NCBI GenBank assembly: GCA_905221605.1
Contig: CAJNDS010002646.1
Coordinates: 657,001 to 721,000, forward strand
Source: Symbiodinium natans
Lineage: Eukaryota > Sar > Dinophyceae > Suessiales > Symbiodiniaceae
Reading direction: 5' to 3'
Length of the DNA stretch: 64,000 nt
Positions 40,544 through 50,082 of this stretch are shown piece by piece. The position numbers and the translations under genes are program-made. Every line of letters begins with the position of its first letter. Position 1 is the first letter of the stretch. The notes beneath the pieces are model-generated. The model did no database searches, was not told where the DNA came from, and worked only from the letters and a program-made list of their open reading frames with translations.

Positions 40544-41104
40544 GCATTAGCTGTCACAGAGTTGCAGCGGCCAGTGGTAAGTACATCTTAGCCACGCTTT
40601 CGTGTGTGGATGGAGCGGGTCAAAGCCACACCGCACCCCTGTCGCCCCTGTCCTGGTTCTGGCACCAGGTTCCTCAGGGGCCGCATCGCAGCAGGAGCGC
40701 ATCAGGATTGGACGGACCACGGCTTGTGGCCAGACTCTCGCTCCATTATTTGAAAACTATGAGGGTTTCTCTCATAAGCCCAGCCCCTCTGCCTGGTTTG
40801 GCACCAGGTTGAAGGACACCATCGCTCCAGTCCAGCATCAGGGAATGGAGATGCGCGGCCGGATCGTCGCCGTGGCCATCCCACCTTTTCTAACAGCAAC
40901 CACATCCCTTAGCCACCTCACCCCCATCATGTAAGTCTACTTCTATCGGGAACCATGAAGATAAATAAGCACCTACTGAAAACCCGATGCTTTCTGGTTT
41001 TTGACACCAGGAACGATGGCCATCATCCAGGAGCGCAGGATCTGTCCATGGCTCCACAAAAGCCAAAAGCCGGCAATAGCCACTCCTTAATAGGGATGAT
41101 ATAG
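40544..41104 (+). CDS. Three-exon chain with an 86-codon exon
   Basis: 40544-40576 ISCHRVAAAS, G/GTAAGT; 40669-40930 SSGAASQQERIRIGRTTACG, QTLAPLFENYEGFSHKPSPS, AWFGTRLKDTIAPVQHQGME, MRGRIVAVAIPPFLTATTSL, AT/GTAAGT; 41011-41104 NDGHHPGAQDLSMAPQKPKA then GNSHS, stop inside an A-family element. Both donors are textbook and the phases (1, 2) agree. The large exon looks like part of a globular domain, family unknown. Confidence 0.6.
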
Positions 41105-41159
41105 TACCCCCTACTATATTCCCCTATAGAGAGCTGTTAGTCTAAGGGGGAACGATGTC
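41081..41159. mobile_element. A-family element, truncated
   Basis: CCTTAATAGGGATGATATAG ... GCTGTTAGTCTAAGGGGGAA; the left terminal repeat is missing. Confidence 0.55.
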
Positions 41160-41350
41160 TTAAGGGCACGGAGAACCTCCTTCTAGGGGTGTATCGACTT
41201 CCGATGTCGGGCCCAGATAGTTGCGTAGACGCTGTGACTGCTACGAACTTACTTCGTCCTCCACCCCACTAGCACTGGAGTCACTTGACCCGAAGTCTCA
41301 ACATCGACCTCCTTGCCCTTGCGCAACCTCGCGCTTGAGCTTGCCCTGCC

Positions 41351-41450
41351 ATGCAGGCAGCAGCCAATGACAGTGACTCATCGCGGCACCTGGGGCACAA
41401 CAGAGTTCCTGTTACAAGACTGGCTGCATGTTGTAGCAACCTCAAGCGGG
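41351..41450 (+). CDS. Exon or ORF start
   Basis: ATG in CCTGCCATGC reads MQAAANDSDSSRHLGHNRVP then VTRLAACCSNLKRAL, into CCCTAAA. Upstream in the same frame RSLNIDLLALAQPRA ends in a stop. Confidence 0.4.
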
Positions 41451-41513
41451 CCCTAAACCCTAAACCCTCAACCCTCAAACCTAAACCTAAACCCTGAGCA
41501 AACCACAGCCCAG

Positions 41514-41590
41514 GAGCCCTAGTGGCGAGCCGCGTGCAACGCCTGCGCCGGATGGAAAGAAGAGGCCTCTCGACGCAAGCTGAACTCACT
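41514..41590 (+). CDS. Exon before a B element
   Basis: CACAGCCCAG / ALVASRVQRLRRMERRGLST then QAELTW, then TTGGAG/GTTCTT of a B-family left end. Confidence 0.5.
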
Positions 41591-41714
41591 TGGAGGTTCT
41601 TGGGTAGTTCTAAGTAGGGTTGAGGGTTCCGGGTTTTCAGTAGAGGGCAAAGGGTTTAGAGCTACTTAAAGGTTCAGGGGAGTACTTGGAGCTTCACGGG
41701 GCTTTGAGTATGAC

Positions 41715-41728
41715 AACTGTGTGTATAC

Positions 41729-41762
<34 letters not shown>

Positions 41763-41785
41763 GTGTGTGTGTGTGTGCAGTAAGC
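41715..41785. repeat. (AT)n(GT)n microsatellite
   Basis: TATATATAT...GTGTGTGTGTG. Confidence 0.9.
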
Positions 41786-42090
41786 ATGGGCGCTATAGCT
41801 GAAATTACTTGTGGCTTCCTGTGGGATACGTTCACGTCTCCTTCTAGCTGCAAAGGAACCTTCCAGCACGTCCTGATCCAAACCACCCTAAACCCTAAAC
41901 CCTAAACCCTAAACCCTAAACCCTAAACCCTAAACCCACATTCCAGAGGTTTCTCCACAAACCCCTAAGCCCTTGACCCGAAGCCTCGGACCGCCCACCC
42001 TAAGCCGCAAACCCGAAACAACCCTAAACCCTAAACCCTAAACCCCAAACCCTAAACCCTAAACCCCAAACTCCAAACTCAAGCCCCGAG

Positions 42091-42169
42091 GTCTCGCGAC
42101 AGTTCTTCTAGCTCCTCTAGCTCCAGCGAGTCGAAAAAGCGAAAGGCCGCCTGGCTGTCACATGTTTAA
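42091..42169 (+). CDS. Terminal Ser/Lys-Arg exon
   Basis: After CCCCGAG, one base, SRD then nine Ser (AGT, TCT, AGC and TCC codons) then ESKKRKAAWLSHV, TAA. The basic patch KKRK resembles a nuclear localisation signal. Confidence 0.55.
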
Positions 42170-42451
42170 CGTAGCTAGGGTGTAGGGTTTAGGGTTTAGG
42201 GCTTAGGGCCTGGGTTCATAAGGCCTAGGGTTCATAAGGCCTAGGGTTTAGGGTTTAGCGCGTGCTCTGTGAAGGATGTCGATTCCCTGCACACTGATGC
42301 CCAGGTAGCCTCTGCTTGACACCGAAACTGAACACGGGCCCCTCGTCAGCTCTGTGGCGGAATCAAAGCAACGCTTGGGAACCCTAGATCCTGAACCTAA
42401 ACCCTTAGCCCCCAATTCCATGTTAGGGTCGCCTTTTGAATGTTCCGGCAG

Positions 42452-42547
42452 CTTGGAGTCCGCCAGTGGCAGCAATCGTTGAGCCGATATGGATGCGGAG
42501 AGCATTCATTCTGGCACTTAAAACTGGACTGTACTTGAGAACATATG
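42452..42547 (+). CDS. Internal exon with strong signals
   Basis: TTTTGAATGTTCCGGCAG / WSPPVAAIVEPIWMRRAFIL then ALKTGLYLRTY G / GTGAGT. One of the most convincing single exons. Its last ~22 bases recur at 42836-42857 (see findings). Confidence 0.6.
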
Positions 42548-42598
42548 GTGAGTTCTCTAAATGGGGCTTAGGGTTCAGGGTTCAGGGCATAGGGCATT

Positions 42599-42833
42599 TC
42601 ACATATGGGGGTTTCCGACAATAGGGGTATCCTTTTGGGGGGCCCCTTAAAGGGCATTCTATTTTTATTTGTGGAATTAAAAGGGGTACCCCTATTTTGG
42701 GAAATGCCCATATGGTTGAAGGCTACTAGGACCCAGAGTAGGCCCTTATTCACTTTTTTGGGGTTTAGGTTACCTGTACCCCATTAAACAAAAAAAGCCC
42801 TTTTTATTCCTGGGTTACTCTTGGATCTAGTAA
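42599..42833. mobile_element. Adjacent G-family and F-family elements
   Basis: G: CACATATGGGGGTTTCCGAC to TTTTGGGAAATGCCCATATG (42599-42716). F: CTAGGACCCAGAGTAGGCCC to GGTTACTCTTGGATCTAG (42725-42833). Confidence 0.65.
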
Positions 42834-42952
42834 CACTGGACTGTACTTGAACATATGTCCTTATTACAAGGGGGCCCCTCGTATTTAGGCTACCCAAAAT
42901 GTATTTTGACAGGGGCCATCATTTTGAGAACTGGCCATATGTTGGCCTTAAG

Positions 42953-43117
42953 CAAAACCTCGGCTCATTATCACACCCGAGAGAATTCATGTTGCACCCT
43001 CTTCAGCGCCACGCCCCCCTCCACCACCCGATACCACCCGAACAGTCGAAGCTAGTTTTTTGTCCATCTTACACGGTCGCGGAAGTTTCTGATTTTAGAA
43101 GGGATGGGTGTATATGA
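42953..43117 (+). CDS. Terminal exon, 54 codons
   Basis: TGGCCTTAAG / QNLGSLSHPREFMLHPLQRH, APLHHPIPPEQSKLVFCPSY, TVAEVSDFRRDGCI, TGA. Confidence 0.55.
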   Translation, partial: QNLGSLSHPREFMLHPLQRHAPLHHPIPPEQSKLVFCPSYTVAEVSDFRRDGCI

Positions 43118-43163
43118 ATTCGGGTAAGGCTTTAGGCTGTAGGTGGTCAATTGTATTGTTCAG

Positions 43164-43324
43164 CCGTCATTCTCGATCCAGACGAAGCCATAATGTCTGT
43201 TCTGCATCCTCACATGCTGTTTCTGAGAAATGAAGAGTCCGCACGCAGCTTCTTGTACCACAAAAGGGCACGAGTCTGGCAGCATGAGGCTTTGCTGATG
43301 CTGGAAGCAGCCCCTAATTTCTAA
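43164..43324 (+). CDS. Terminal exon, 52 codons
   Basis: TGTATTGTTCAG / VILDPDEAIMSVLHPHMLFL, RNEESARSFLYHKRARVWQH, EALLMLEAAPNF, TAA. Strong coding character; unknown family. Confidence 0.6.
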
Positions 43325-43446
43325 ACCCTAAGCACCATGCACTTGAGACTGTAAACTCTAAACCCTAAGCCCCAAGCCCCAAGCCCCAAACCCTCAACCC
43401 TAAACCATAAGCACCATGCACCTGAGACTGCATTTCCCTACAGTAG

Positions 43447-43526
43447 GCCCTAGAGTGTTCTTGGAGGCCAGTCTGAACCGTGACATTCAAACCTCGTTTT
43501 TCAGATCCCTCTGTCTGTTTTTTTGA
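43447..43526 (+). CDS. Terminal exon
   Basis: TTCCCTACAGTAG / PRVFLEASLNRDIQTSFFRS then LCLFF, TGA. A long minus frame through the same bases is judged a shadow. Confidence 0.45.
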
Positions 43527-43569
43527 TATCTTATTTAGTCTGGAGCCCCTTTGGGTAGTCCTTTCTGTG

Positions 43570-43683
43570 ACCCTAGGGTCCATGTACCCATATAGGGAAT
43601 CATACTTGGGCCGTGAAGGGCCTCCTGTATAGGGACTTTTGGGCCCAAGTATACAACAATCTGGTACATCGACCCTCAGGGAT
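43570..43683. mobile_element. I-family element, complete copy
   Basis: CCCTAGGGTCCATGTACC...ATACTTGGG opposite CCCAAGTATACAACA...GGTACATCGACCCTCAGGG: terminal inverted repeats of about 38 bp. Confidence 0.7.
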
Positions 43684-43734
43684 AGCTCCCTTAGAACCTC
43701 AATAAAGAAAACCTTTAATATTCCCTTGAAATTT

Positions 43735-43805
43735 ATATAAAGTATAGAAATCATATAAGTTTTATAAATTACATAAATTATAGAAATTATAGAGATTATA
43801 GAAAG
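43735..43805. repeat. ATTATAGAAATTA low-complexity
   Basis: Short tandem ATAGAAATTATAGAG-like units. Confidence 0.7.
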
Positions 43806-43837
43806 TAGTTTCCTGAACCTTGGCCGCCAAAACCCTC

Positions 43838-43903
43838 ATGTCGCCTGTTGCCCTGGCGCGGCTGCAACGAGCTGCGGCGCAGCTGGGAACACATTGGAGC
43901 TGA
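43838..43903 (+). CDS. 21-codon ORF or terminal exon
   Basis: MSPVALARLQRAAAQLGTHW then S, TGA; upstream AKTL in frame. Helical character. Confidence 0.4.
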   Translation: MSPVALARLQRAAAQLGTHWS

Positions 43904-44174
43904 AATCGGATCCCAGAAAAAACCTGCTTAAAACGACCCAGGAATCTCCAAGCAAAGCCACCCTAAAACCTCACACCCCAAACCCTAAACCCTAAATCTT
44001 AAACCCTAAACCCTAAACCCTAATCCTGAAATGCCAAACCCGTGCCTTCAACCCGAAGCCCTAAGCTTACTTCTCCAACAGCTGAACTTTAAACTTTTTG
44101 GGCTTCCTTATTTAGTAGGAGTAATCAAGTTTAACCCTAAACCCCCTTGGCTATGGGAGAAGTAAGTAAGCCAG

Positions 44175-44227
44175 GCATGCGATGTCAAGTGCTGGAGCAC
44201 CTTTGGCAAGCCTCGGACTCCCTGTAG
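44175..44227 (+). CDS. Terminal exon
   Basis: AGTAAGCCAG / MRCQVLEHLWQASDSL / TAG. Confidence 0.45.
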
Positions 44228-44694
44228 TAGCCCCTCAGAGTAGGGTTTAGGGTTTAGGGTTTAGGGTTTAGGGTTTAGGGTTTAGGGTTTAGGGTTTAGG
44301 GTTTGGGGTTTAGGGTTTAGGGTTTAGGGTTTAGGGTTTAGGGTTTAGGGTGGCTGTTTGCTTGTTGTTTAGGGCTCTGCGGGGTAAATGGGGATGCAGG
44401 TTCAGGGCCTTATTTTGCAAAGAATTGTGCCCCTTGGTGTATTCTTGGTGTATTCTTGGGTACCCTGTTGGGAATCTTTGTTCGGAATCCCAGTTTAGGG
44501 CTGAAGGTTTTAGGGTTTAGGGGTTTCGGGTTTATTTCAGGGTTGAGCTTTTCAGGGTCTAGGGCTTCGGGCTTTCAGGCTAGAGGATTTAGGGTTTAAG
44601 GGTTACAGACCTTTCGACCAGGATAAGCCTTAACCCCTAGACGAACCGCCGCGAAATCTGCCTAAACCCTAAACCTTAAGCCCTAAACCCTAAA
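44228..44694. other. Telomere array and degenerate flank
   Basis: 15 GGGTTTA units at 44245-44352, then a G-strand-rich sequence with GTGTATTCTTG doubled at 44438-44458. No exon seen. Confidence 0.5.
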
Positions 44695-44800
44695 CTGTGC
44701 TTCGCAAAAGAAACAAGCTGCGTCAGCAGAGTTGCTGCTTTGACGGACTCGGATTTTCCAGCATTCCAGGATCCAAGAACATTTCGACTTACAGTTTTGG
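44695..44800 (+). CDS. Exon, unknown protein
   Basis: After CCCTAAA: LCFAKETSCVSRVAALTDSD then FPAFQDPRTFRLTVLG, then GTTTGG. AG acceptor not obvious. Confidence 0.45.
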
Positions 44801-45014
44801 GTTTGGTGTTAAAGGTGATATAGCCCTAAACTCCAAACCCTATAGGCTTTAGCAGGAAATGGGCTTTGGGTATTTGGTCTTCGGTTTGGCTTAGTATAAC
44901 CTGGTTACTGGGCTACTTCCTAAAACTTAAAGCCTAAACCTCCGACCCTAAAACCTAAACCCTCAATTGTAAACCCTAAACCGACCCTAAACCCTAAACC
45001 CTAAACCGTACAAG

Positions 45015-45124
45015 TTATGAACAAGCATGAAGTGCAGACTGTAAAAGTCCGTCAGAGCCAGTGGTCCTTTGGAGATGCGCCATCAGAACAGGGCCTGGAG
45101 ACCGTGGCTGCTCAGAGGATTTAG
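45015..45124 (+). CDS. 35-codon ORF
   Basis: TACAAG, then ATG: MNKHEVQTVKVRQSQWSFGD then APSEQGLETVAAQRI; stop TAG formed by the telomere repeat. Confidence 0.5.
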
Positions 45125-45253
45125 GGTTTAGGGTTTAGGGTTTAGGGTTTGTTTGTTCAGGGTTTAAAGTTTACCTGGAGCCCCAATGTACAGGACCCTC
45201 AACCCCCGACCGGGAAAGTTCCCGCCCAACGACCCTGAAAATTTGGGGTTAAG

Positions 45254-45600
45254 GGCTTTCGGCTTCAAAATCGCTCTAAGAGCTGTAGCCTGTTGGAAGC
45301 CCACATCTCCTACAGGCTCTTAGCCCCCCCAAAGCCTCCCCAATACAATACAGGTTTAGGGTTCAGTGTTCCGGTCTACCGCTAAGCCCTAAACCCTAAA
45401 CCTTAAAAGCCCCAAACCCTAAACTGCCAAGTCAAGTCAAGCCTAGGCCCCTGACAGTGTAAACGCAAACTCGAGTCCGTACTCTGGGTACTCTGGGCCC
45501 TGCCGTGGTGAGTTTGAAGAAAACCTCCAAATGCCGGAGTGAGAGGGCTTCCGAGGTCGTGATAGATCGTGACCGCCGTGATGGCGAACCCACAACGTAA
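45254..45600 (+). CDS. Two-exon chain, unknown protein
   Basis: 45254-45353 GFRLQNRSKSCSLLEAHISY then RLLAPPKPPQYNT, G/GTTTAG; 45476-45600 completes Val, then RTLGTLGPAVVSLKKTSKCR, SERASEVVIDRDRRDGEPTT, TAA. The phase fits across a 122-bp intron. Confidence 0.55.
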
Positions 45601-45650
45601 AAAAGTCAAAGGGTCGCGGGCTTTTCGGTGTCACCCTTGTTTGATAGCAG

Positions 45651-45849
45651 CCTGACGGGACTGTACTGTACTTGCAAATGGTTGCTGGATTTAGGTGCCT
45701 GGAGGTACAAGTAGGCCTATAATCAGCAGGGTAACTGTCCTTATAACCTTACTCAGGCTACTTATAACACTGCTTATAGCTAGCCATGAACCTCCAAGTG
45801 GTTGCATTTATACAGGGGGCCACCAACCGTTACAAGAGCAGCTAAGTAG
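45651..45849 (+). CDS. Two exons split by a B-family element
   Basis: 45651-45704 PDGTVLYLQMVAGFRCLE, GAG/GTACAA; intron 45705-45798 is a B element ending CCATGAACCTCCAAG; 45799-45849 WLHLYRGPPTVTRAAK, TAG. Phase 0 across the join. Confidence 0.55.
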
Positions 45850-45974
45850 AAGACAGACCCTACCTACAGGGCTCAAGGCCCTAAGCCCCGCTCTCTGTCA
45901 AGGATGAAATTGTAACTTTACGCACCTACTGAGCCCTATAAACCCCAAGCCCTAACCTCAAACTGTTCCGCTTA

Positions 45975-46070
45975 GGATGTTCCTCCTTATACTAACAGTC
46001 CTTAATCGGGATTACACTAGGGGGTACTATAATACCTATTTAAGGACTGTTAGTATAAGGGGTAACATCC
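45975..46070. mobile_element. A-family element with flanking repeat
   Basis: GGATGTTCCTCCTTATACTA to AGTATAAGGGGTAACATCC; ACTGTTCCGC is repeated on both sides (45962-45971, 46072-46081). Confidence 0.75.
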
Positions 46071-46151
46071 CACTGTTCCGCAGTAACTACCCTTCATTCG
46101 GATTTATAACCCAGAAGACCCTAAACCCTAAACCCTAAAAGAAGACCGCAG

Positions 46152-46193
46152 GGAACCGAAGATGCTTCAAACGCCACACGCCCTGAGCTCTAA
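46152..46193 (+). CDS. Short terminal exon
   Basis: GACCGCAG / GTEDASNATRPEL / TAA. Confidence 0.4.
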   Translation, partial: GTEDASNATRPEL

Positions 46194-46458
46194 ACCCAAG
46201 ACCCGAGTCCCCGGCTTGTGCTTCCACTTGGAGGTGGGTTTAGGGTTGAGGGTTGAGGGTTTAGGGTTTAAAAAGGTTTAGGGTTTAGGATTTAGGGTTT
46301 AGGGTTTATAAGGTTTAGGGTTTAGGGTTTAGGCGGTTCAGGATTTACAAGGTTTAGGGTTTAGGGTTTAGTCAGCCGACCATAACCCTACTTCTAACTA
46401 CCCCTGAAGCGCCAACCAGATAGATGTCAGAGCATCAGCGGTTCAAGGGCCAGTTAAG

Positions 46459-46738
46459 CGTGGGCCGGGTTGGGGGGGTATCTGGTTTTCAATGTCAAAG
46501 TTGCGTCAGGATGTGGGTAGTTCTCTAAATGAGGGTCCCATTTGGTGTCCTTCTTTGACGGGTGCCGTACTGCATATAGGCCTCAAAAAGGGACCCTAAT
46601 TTACAGAACGACCAAGCTTACATAACAGTCGACGATGCTGCCAGTATTTCCGATGTCAGCCGCTTATGGGTCCCCATCGCGTCTGAAACAAGAATCTCAG
46701 AATTTGCCACCCTCGCGGTCCAATGGCTTAGGAATTAG
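46459..46738 (+). CDS. Two exons around a short element
   Basis: 46459-46512 WAGLGGYLVFNVKVASG T/GTGGGT; intron 46513-46628 carries inverted AGGGTCCCATTTGG ... AAAGGGACCCTAA; 46629-46738 DDAASISDVSRLWVPIASET then RISEFATLAVQWLRN, TAG. The second exon is strongly coding. Confidence 0.55.
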
Positions 46739-46872
46739 GGTCTTCTGCTGCTGAGGTCCTGCCCCGCCGGTGCTGCCGGCTTGTGGGCTGGGGCTAAGTC
46801 CAGGATTACAACTGTTCCTAGACCCTGAAATTTTTCACGCCTTAACCACCTATACTATCTAGTTCCACTGAG

Positions 46873-46991
46873 CTTTTCGGGACTGCTGCGAGGTAGGGGG
46901 GCTTCTTGCTGGCATAAACACCTCATGCGGAATGTCGCTTGTCCGTAGTTTCGTCACACCTCAAATTGAAGCCATGGACACCGGGAACATT
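46873..46991 (+). CDS. Internal exon, 39 codons
   Basis: TTCCACTGAG / FRDCCEVGGLLAGINTSCGM then SLVRSFVTPQIEAMDTGNI / GTCCTA. Confidence 0.55.
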
Positions 46992-47033
46992 GTCCTAAAG
47001 CCCAAACCCTAAACCACAAACAACACTGTGCAG

Positions 47034-47082
47034 CCTGCGGGCCGCAGAGACACGAGAACTCCTCCTTAGCCACATGCTCTAA
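47034..47082 (+). CDS. Terminal exon, frame uncertain
   Basis: CACTGTGCAG, then LRAAETRELLLSHML, stop. Two other frames are open (CGPQRHENSSLATCSKI; PAGRRDTRTPP), and the last fits phase 0 of the previous exon. Confidence 0.35.
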
Positions 47083-47186
47083 AATCTAGAGTAAAAGGGT
47101 TTTAGGGAAAAGGGTTTATGGTTTAGATCAAGTGCCTGCATGAACAGTCATTTAGGGTATGGGGTTTTGGGGTCTAGATGAAGCAG

Positions 47187-47302
47187 TCAACGTGCCCCTT
47201 TCATGCGGAGCATGTCCTCACACCATGCTCTTACCACAATCATCAACATCCCATGTGGGAGTTCGGGTTTGAGGGGCCTCTATTCCCTTACAAAGGCCCA
47301 GG
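47187..47302 (+). CDS. His/Cys-rich exon, frame uncertain
   Basis: GAAGCAG / STCPFHAEHVLTPCSYHNHQ then HPMWEFGFEGPLFPYKGP GG / GTTTGG. A second frame (MRSMSSHHALTTIINIPCGS) is also open. Confidence 0.45.
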
Positions 47303-47375
47303 GTTTGGGGGTTCAGGGTTCAGGTTCGTGGGCATGTAAAAAATGTTGTTTTTCCTGGATGTGTGGGCCTTACAG

Positions 47376-47495
47376 CTCCCCACATCCTCCCAGATCCTCA
47401 TCCACATCATTTCTGGCAGGACTTCGCTCGGCGTCATTGCCTGCGCTGTGCGGCTTTCAGCTTTTCCTGGGGTAGTCGATCGCGCTAATCCCTGA
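47376..47495 (+). CDS. Terminal exon, 39 codons
   Basis: GTGGGCCTTACAG / LPTSSQILIHIISGRTSLGV then IACAVRLSAFPGVVDRANP, TGA. Hydrophobic. Confidence 0.5.
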   Translation, partial: LPTSSQILIHIISGRTSLGVIACAVRLSAFPGVVDRANP

Positions 47496-47535
47496 ACCGA
47501 AACCCTAAGCACTAAACCTCAGACCCCGCGCACGA

Positions 47536-47562
47536 ATGCACCGGACGGTTTCACGGATTTGG
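47536..47562 (+). CDS. Possible first exon
   Basis: ACGAATGC: MHRTVSRIW / GTTTCG. Confidence 0.3.
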
Positions 47563-48066
47563 GTTTCGAGTCTAGATTGGGTATCTGTGGTGGTTTGAAT
47601 TGCAAGTATATAGGGGCTGCTATATGCGTTGCTGATAATGAGTACGGGTGTGTCAAAGTTGGTTCAGGGCTTTGGGCTTGTGGAGCTTAAACAGGGTATT
47701 AGTGTTCGTGCTAAGCCCCAAAATCCGAAAACCCTAAAAAATTGGAAAGCCCTAAAGCCTAAAACCCTGAAGTGCAAACCCGAAAACTCTAAAGCCCGAA
47801 AGCCCTAAAGCCCATAAACCCCTGAAGCGTAAACCCGTAGGAGTTTAGGGTTCAGTGCCCTTGTTCATAGTTGGGTACCATTTTACATTCTTAAGGGTAC
47901 TTAAACCCAATAAGGAATAGATATTTCAATTATTGGGTATGTTTACCCTTGTAATAGCTACATGGTTGCTCTAAGCCCTAAATCCTAAACCCTGAACCCT
48001 GAACCCTGAACCCTGAACCCTAAATCCTAAACCCTAAACCCTAAACCCTAAACCCTTGCTTTCAAG
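47563..48066. other. No gene; contains J-family repeat
   Basis: 47880-47950 matches 17893-17965 (GGGTACTTAAACCCAATAAG then GAATAGA); the rest is degenerate C-strand telomere sequence. Confidence 0.5.
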
Positions 48067-48300
48067 GTGCCGGGGGTTACTCTAAGGGTGGTTTCATCCT
48101 CGTCCCGAACCTTTGCACACTGAAATCCGCCGCCCGCTGGCCATCCTCAGGTTCAAAGAATCCGCCGCCAAACCTAGAGGGTTTAGGGTTTAGGGTTTAG
48201 GGTTTAGGGTTTAGCGTTTAGGGTTTAGGTTTAGGGTTTAGGGCAAATCCTGAAAGAAGAAGAAGAAGAAAATCAACACCAACAGGCGCGCAATCCCTAA
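48067..48300 (+). CDS. Two exons across a telomere intron
   Basis: 48067-48180 AGGYSKGGFILVPNLCTLKS then AARWPSSGSKNPPPNLE, G/GTTTAG. Intron 48181-48256 (76 bp) is GTTTAGGG repeats ending CCTGAAAG. 48257-48300 supplies AA (Glu) then EEEENQHQQARNP, TAA. Clean phase-1 join. Confidence 0.65.
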
Positions 48301-48322
48301 GCCCCAAAACCTGCTAACCCAG

Positions 48323-48437
48323 GATGCCTGTCTGTTGGGACCCCGAGGGGTGCTTGGGGTTTAGGGTTTAGGGTTTAGAGTTTAGGGATTGGGGTTTCCG
48401 TAGTTTTCTCGTTCTTACCAAGGAGTTCGTGACGTAG
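48323..48437 (+). CDS. Two short exons
   Basis: AACCCAG / DACLLGPRG / GTGCTT; then TTTTCTCGTTCTTACCAAG / EFVT / TAG. Phase 0. Confidence 0.35.
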
Positions 48438-48717
48438 AGCCCCTAGTCCCTTAATCTAGATGAGCATCTTACAAAACAAATCCCCAAACCCAAGCCCCTA
48501 AACCCTAAACCATGTAAGGTACTAACTCCCTACTTCCATGATGATTTAGGCTTTAGGGCCCTTGGGGTTTGTAAGATTCTTAAGATACCCAGAACAGGGT
48601 TTTGGGTTTAGGGCTTAGGGCTTAGGGCTTAGGGTTTAGGGTTTAGGGTTAGGGTTTGGATCCTGAATGTAGCCTGAGAGCCCTAAAGCCCAAACACTAA
48701 TTCCTAAGCTGGTTCAG

Positions 48718-48805
48718 GGATGTTTCCTGTGCTCCCATCTTTCTCTGCGCGCATGCTGGCGTCATGCGCGCTGCTCAGAGTCTGTCGTGCACTTGTACAG
48801 TCTAG
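48718..48805 (+). CDS. Exon, possible targeting sequence
   Basis: CTGGTTCAG, GG, then MFPVLPSFSARMLASCALLR and VCRALVQS, AG/GTTTTG. Arg-spaced hydrophobic start resembles an organelle presequence if the ATG is used. Confidence 0.5.
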
Positions 48806-49172
48806 GTTTTGCTAGGGAGGTTTGGGGATTTTGGAACTGTGAGTGTTCAGCTGAGTGCTGTTCGAATGTCGTTTTGGGCTTTGCGGCATTTTGGTGTGGT
48901 TCACGTGGTGATGGAATGAATGCTTTATGCTGAACGGCTTGGGTTCAGGGGTGAAAACCTCATTTAGAGTACTTTTCACGCTATTTTTATGCCCATGGAA
49001 TTTCAACTATGGCCGCACAACCCTAAAGCCTGCACCCGCAACCCTAATCCTAAGCCCTAAAACCATGAACCCTAAACCCTAAGCCCTGAACCCTAAACCC
49101 CAAACCCCAAACCCCAAACCCCAAACCCTAACCCTAGACCCTCAATCCCTGAACCCATGAACCTCTGAGCAG
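48806..49172. other. No convincing exon
   Basis: A 64-codon minus frame exists but lacks splice context; then C-strand telomere repeats. Confidence 0.4.
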
Positions 49173-49238
49173 GCAATGCGCCGCGGCAGCGGCAGCAACC
49201 ATGCGACTTGCCACTCCGAGTCTTGCTGGGCTCCGTAG
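49173..49238 (+). CDS. Terminal exon
   Basis: CTGAGCAG / AMRRGSGSNHATCHSESCWA then P, TAG. Confidence 0.45.
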   Translation, partial: AMRRGSGSNHATCHSESCWAP

Positions 49239-49537
49239 CTCGGGGTCTTGCTCATTCAGTTGAGAGTGTTTTTGACCCTAAGCCCTAAACCCGAAACCCG
49301 AAAAGCCTAAAATCCTAAACCCTAAACCGTAAAACCCTAAATGAACCCTGGTCCCTAGAAGCACATGAACCCTCGTCCCTAGAAGCCATAGGCCCCAGAC
49401 CCAGAGCTTGGCTCAGCCCTTAACACCCAAATGCCCCAGAACCCCAAAAACCCTGAACCCTCAACCACAGGATTCATTAAGGTTGAGGGTTTAGGGTTTT
49501 GGGTTTAGGGTTTAGGCTTTAGGGTTTAGGGTTTAAG

Positions 49538-49590
49538 GAGTCATGGCGCTTAAGGCCCGCAGCAAAGACATTTCCACCCTGGACCCCTGA
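49538..49590 (+). CDS. Short exon or ORF
   Basis: TTTAAG, then V MALKARSKDISTLDP, TGA. Confidence 0.4.
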
Positions 49591-50020
49591 ACCACCCTCA
49601 CATAGCGATTGCACCCTAGAACAGGGTTTAGGGTTTAGGGTTTAGGGTTTAATTAGGGTTTAGGGTTTAGGGTTTAGGGTTTAGGGTTTAGGGTTTAGGG
49701 TTTAGGGTTTAGGGGAACCCGGGACAGGGGCCCTTTGCAGGATTAGGTATGGGTATTATGTGACCGCATCTACGAGTTGCTTAGGAACATCGTTTTCTTC
49801 CTAAATAAGGGTACTTCGCGATTGTTATTGTTATTATGATTATGATTATTGTTTTTTTTTTTTTTTTTTTTTGCCGGGGGGGGGGTTCTTCAGCAAATAG
49901 TAGTCTTGGAGGCATCTTTGGGCTTTCAGGACTTAGATTTTCTGGCGCTCTGCGTTTGGGGGTTGATGGTTTCGGGTTCGGGGGTTTTCGGCTTCAGGGT
50001 TTATAAGGTTTATGTTCCAG
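49591..50020. other. Telomere array, (T)n(G)n and degenerate repeats
   Basis: GGGTTTA array at 49624-49714, (ATT)n and T20 at 49825-49872, then G run. A C-family right end (TTCTTCAGCAAATAGTAG) at 49887-49904. Confidence 0.5.
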
Positions 50021-50082
50021 GTTTTAATAGTGAAGGGCGTGGGGTGTTGCACTGCTTCAAAAACCTCAAAGCGCTCACCCTT
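50021..50082 (+). CDS. Internal exon
   Basis: TTTATGTTCCAG / FNSEGRGVLHCFKNLKALTL / GTGAGC. Good signals. Followed by (CT)n at 50121-50139. Confidence 0.55.

Noticed and set aside
43365-43754. 129-codon minus-strand frame
   Set aside because: It runs across an I-family element and telomere repeats; a plus exon with good acceptor explains the protein-like part.
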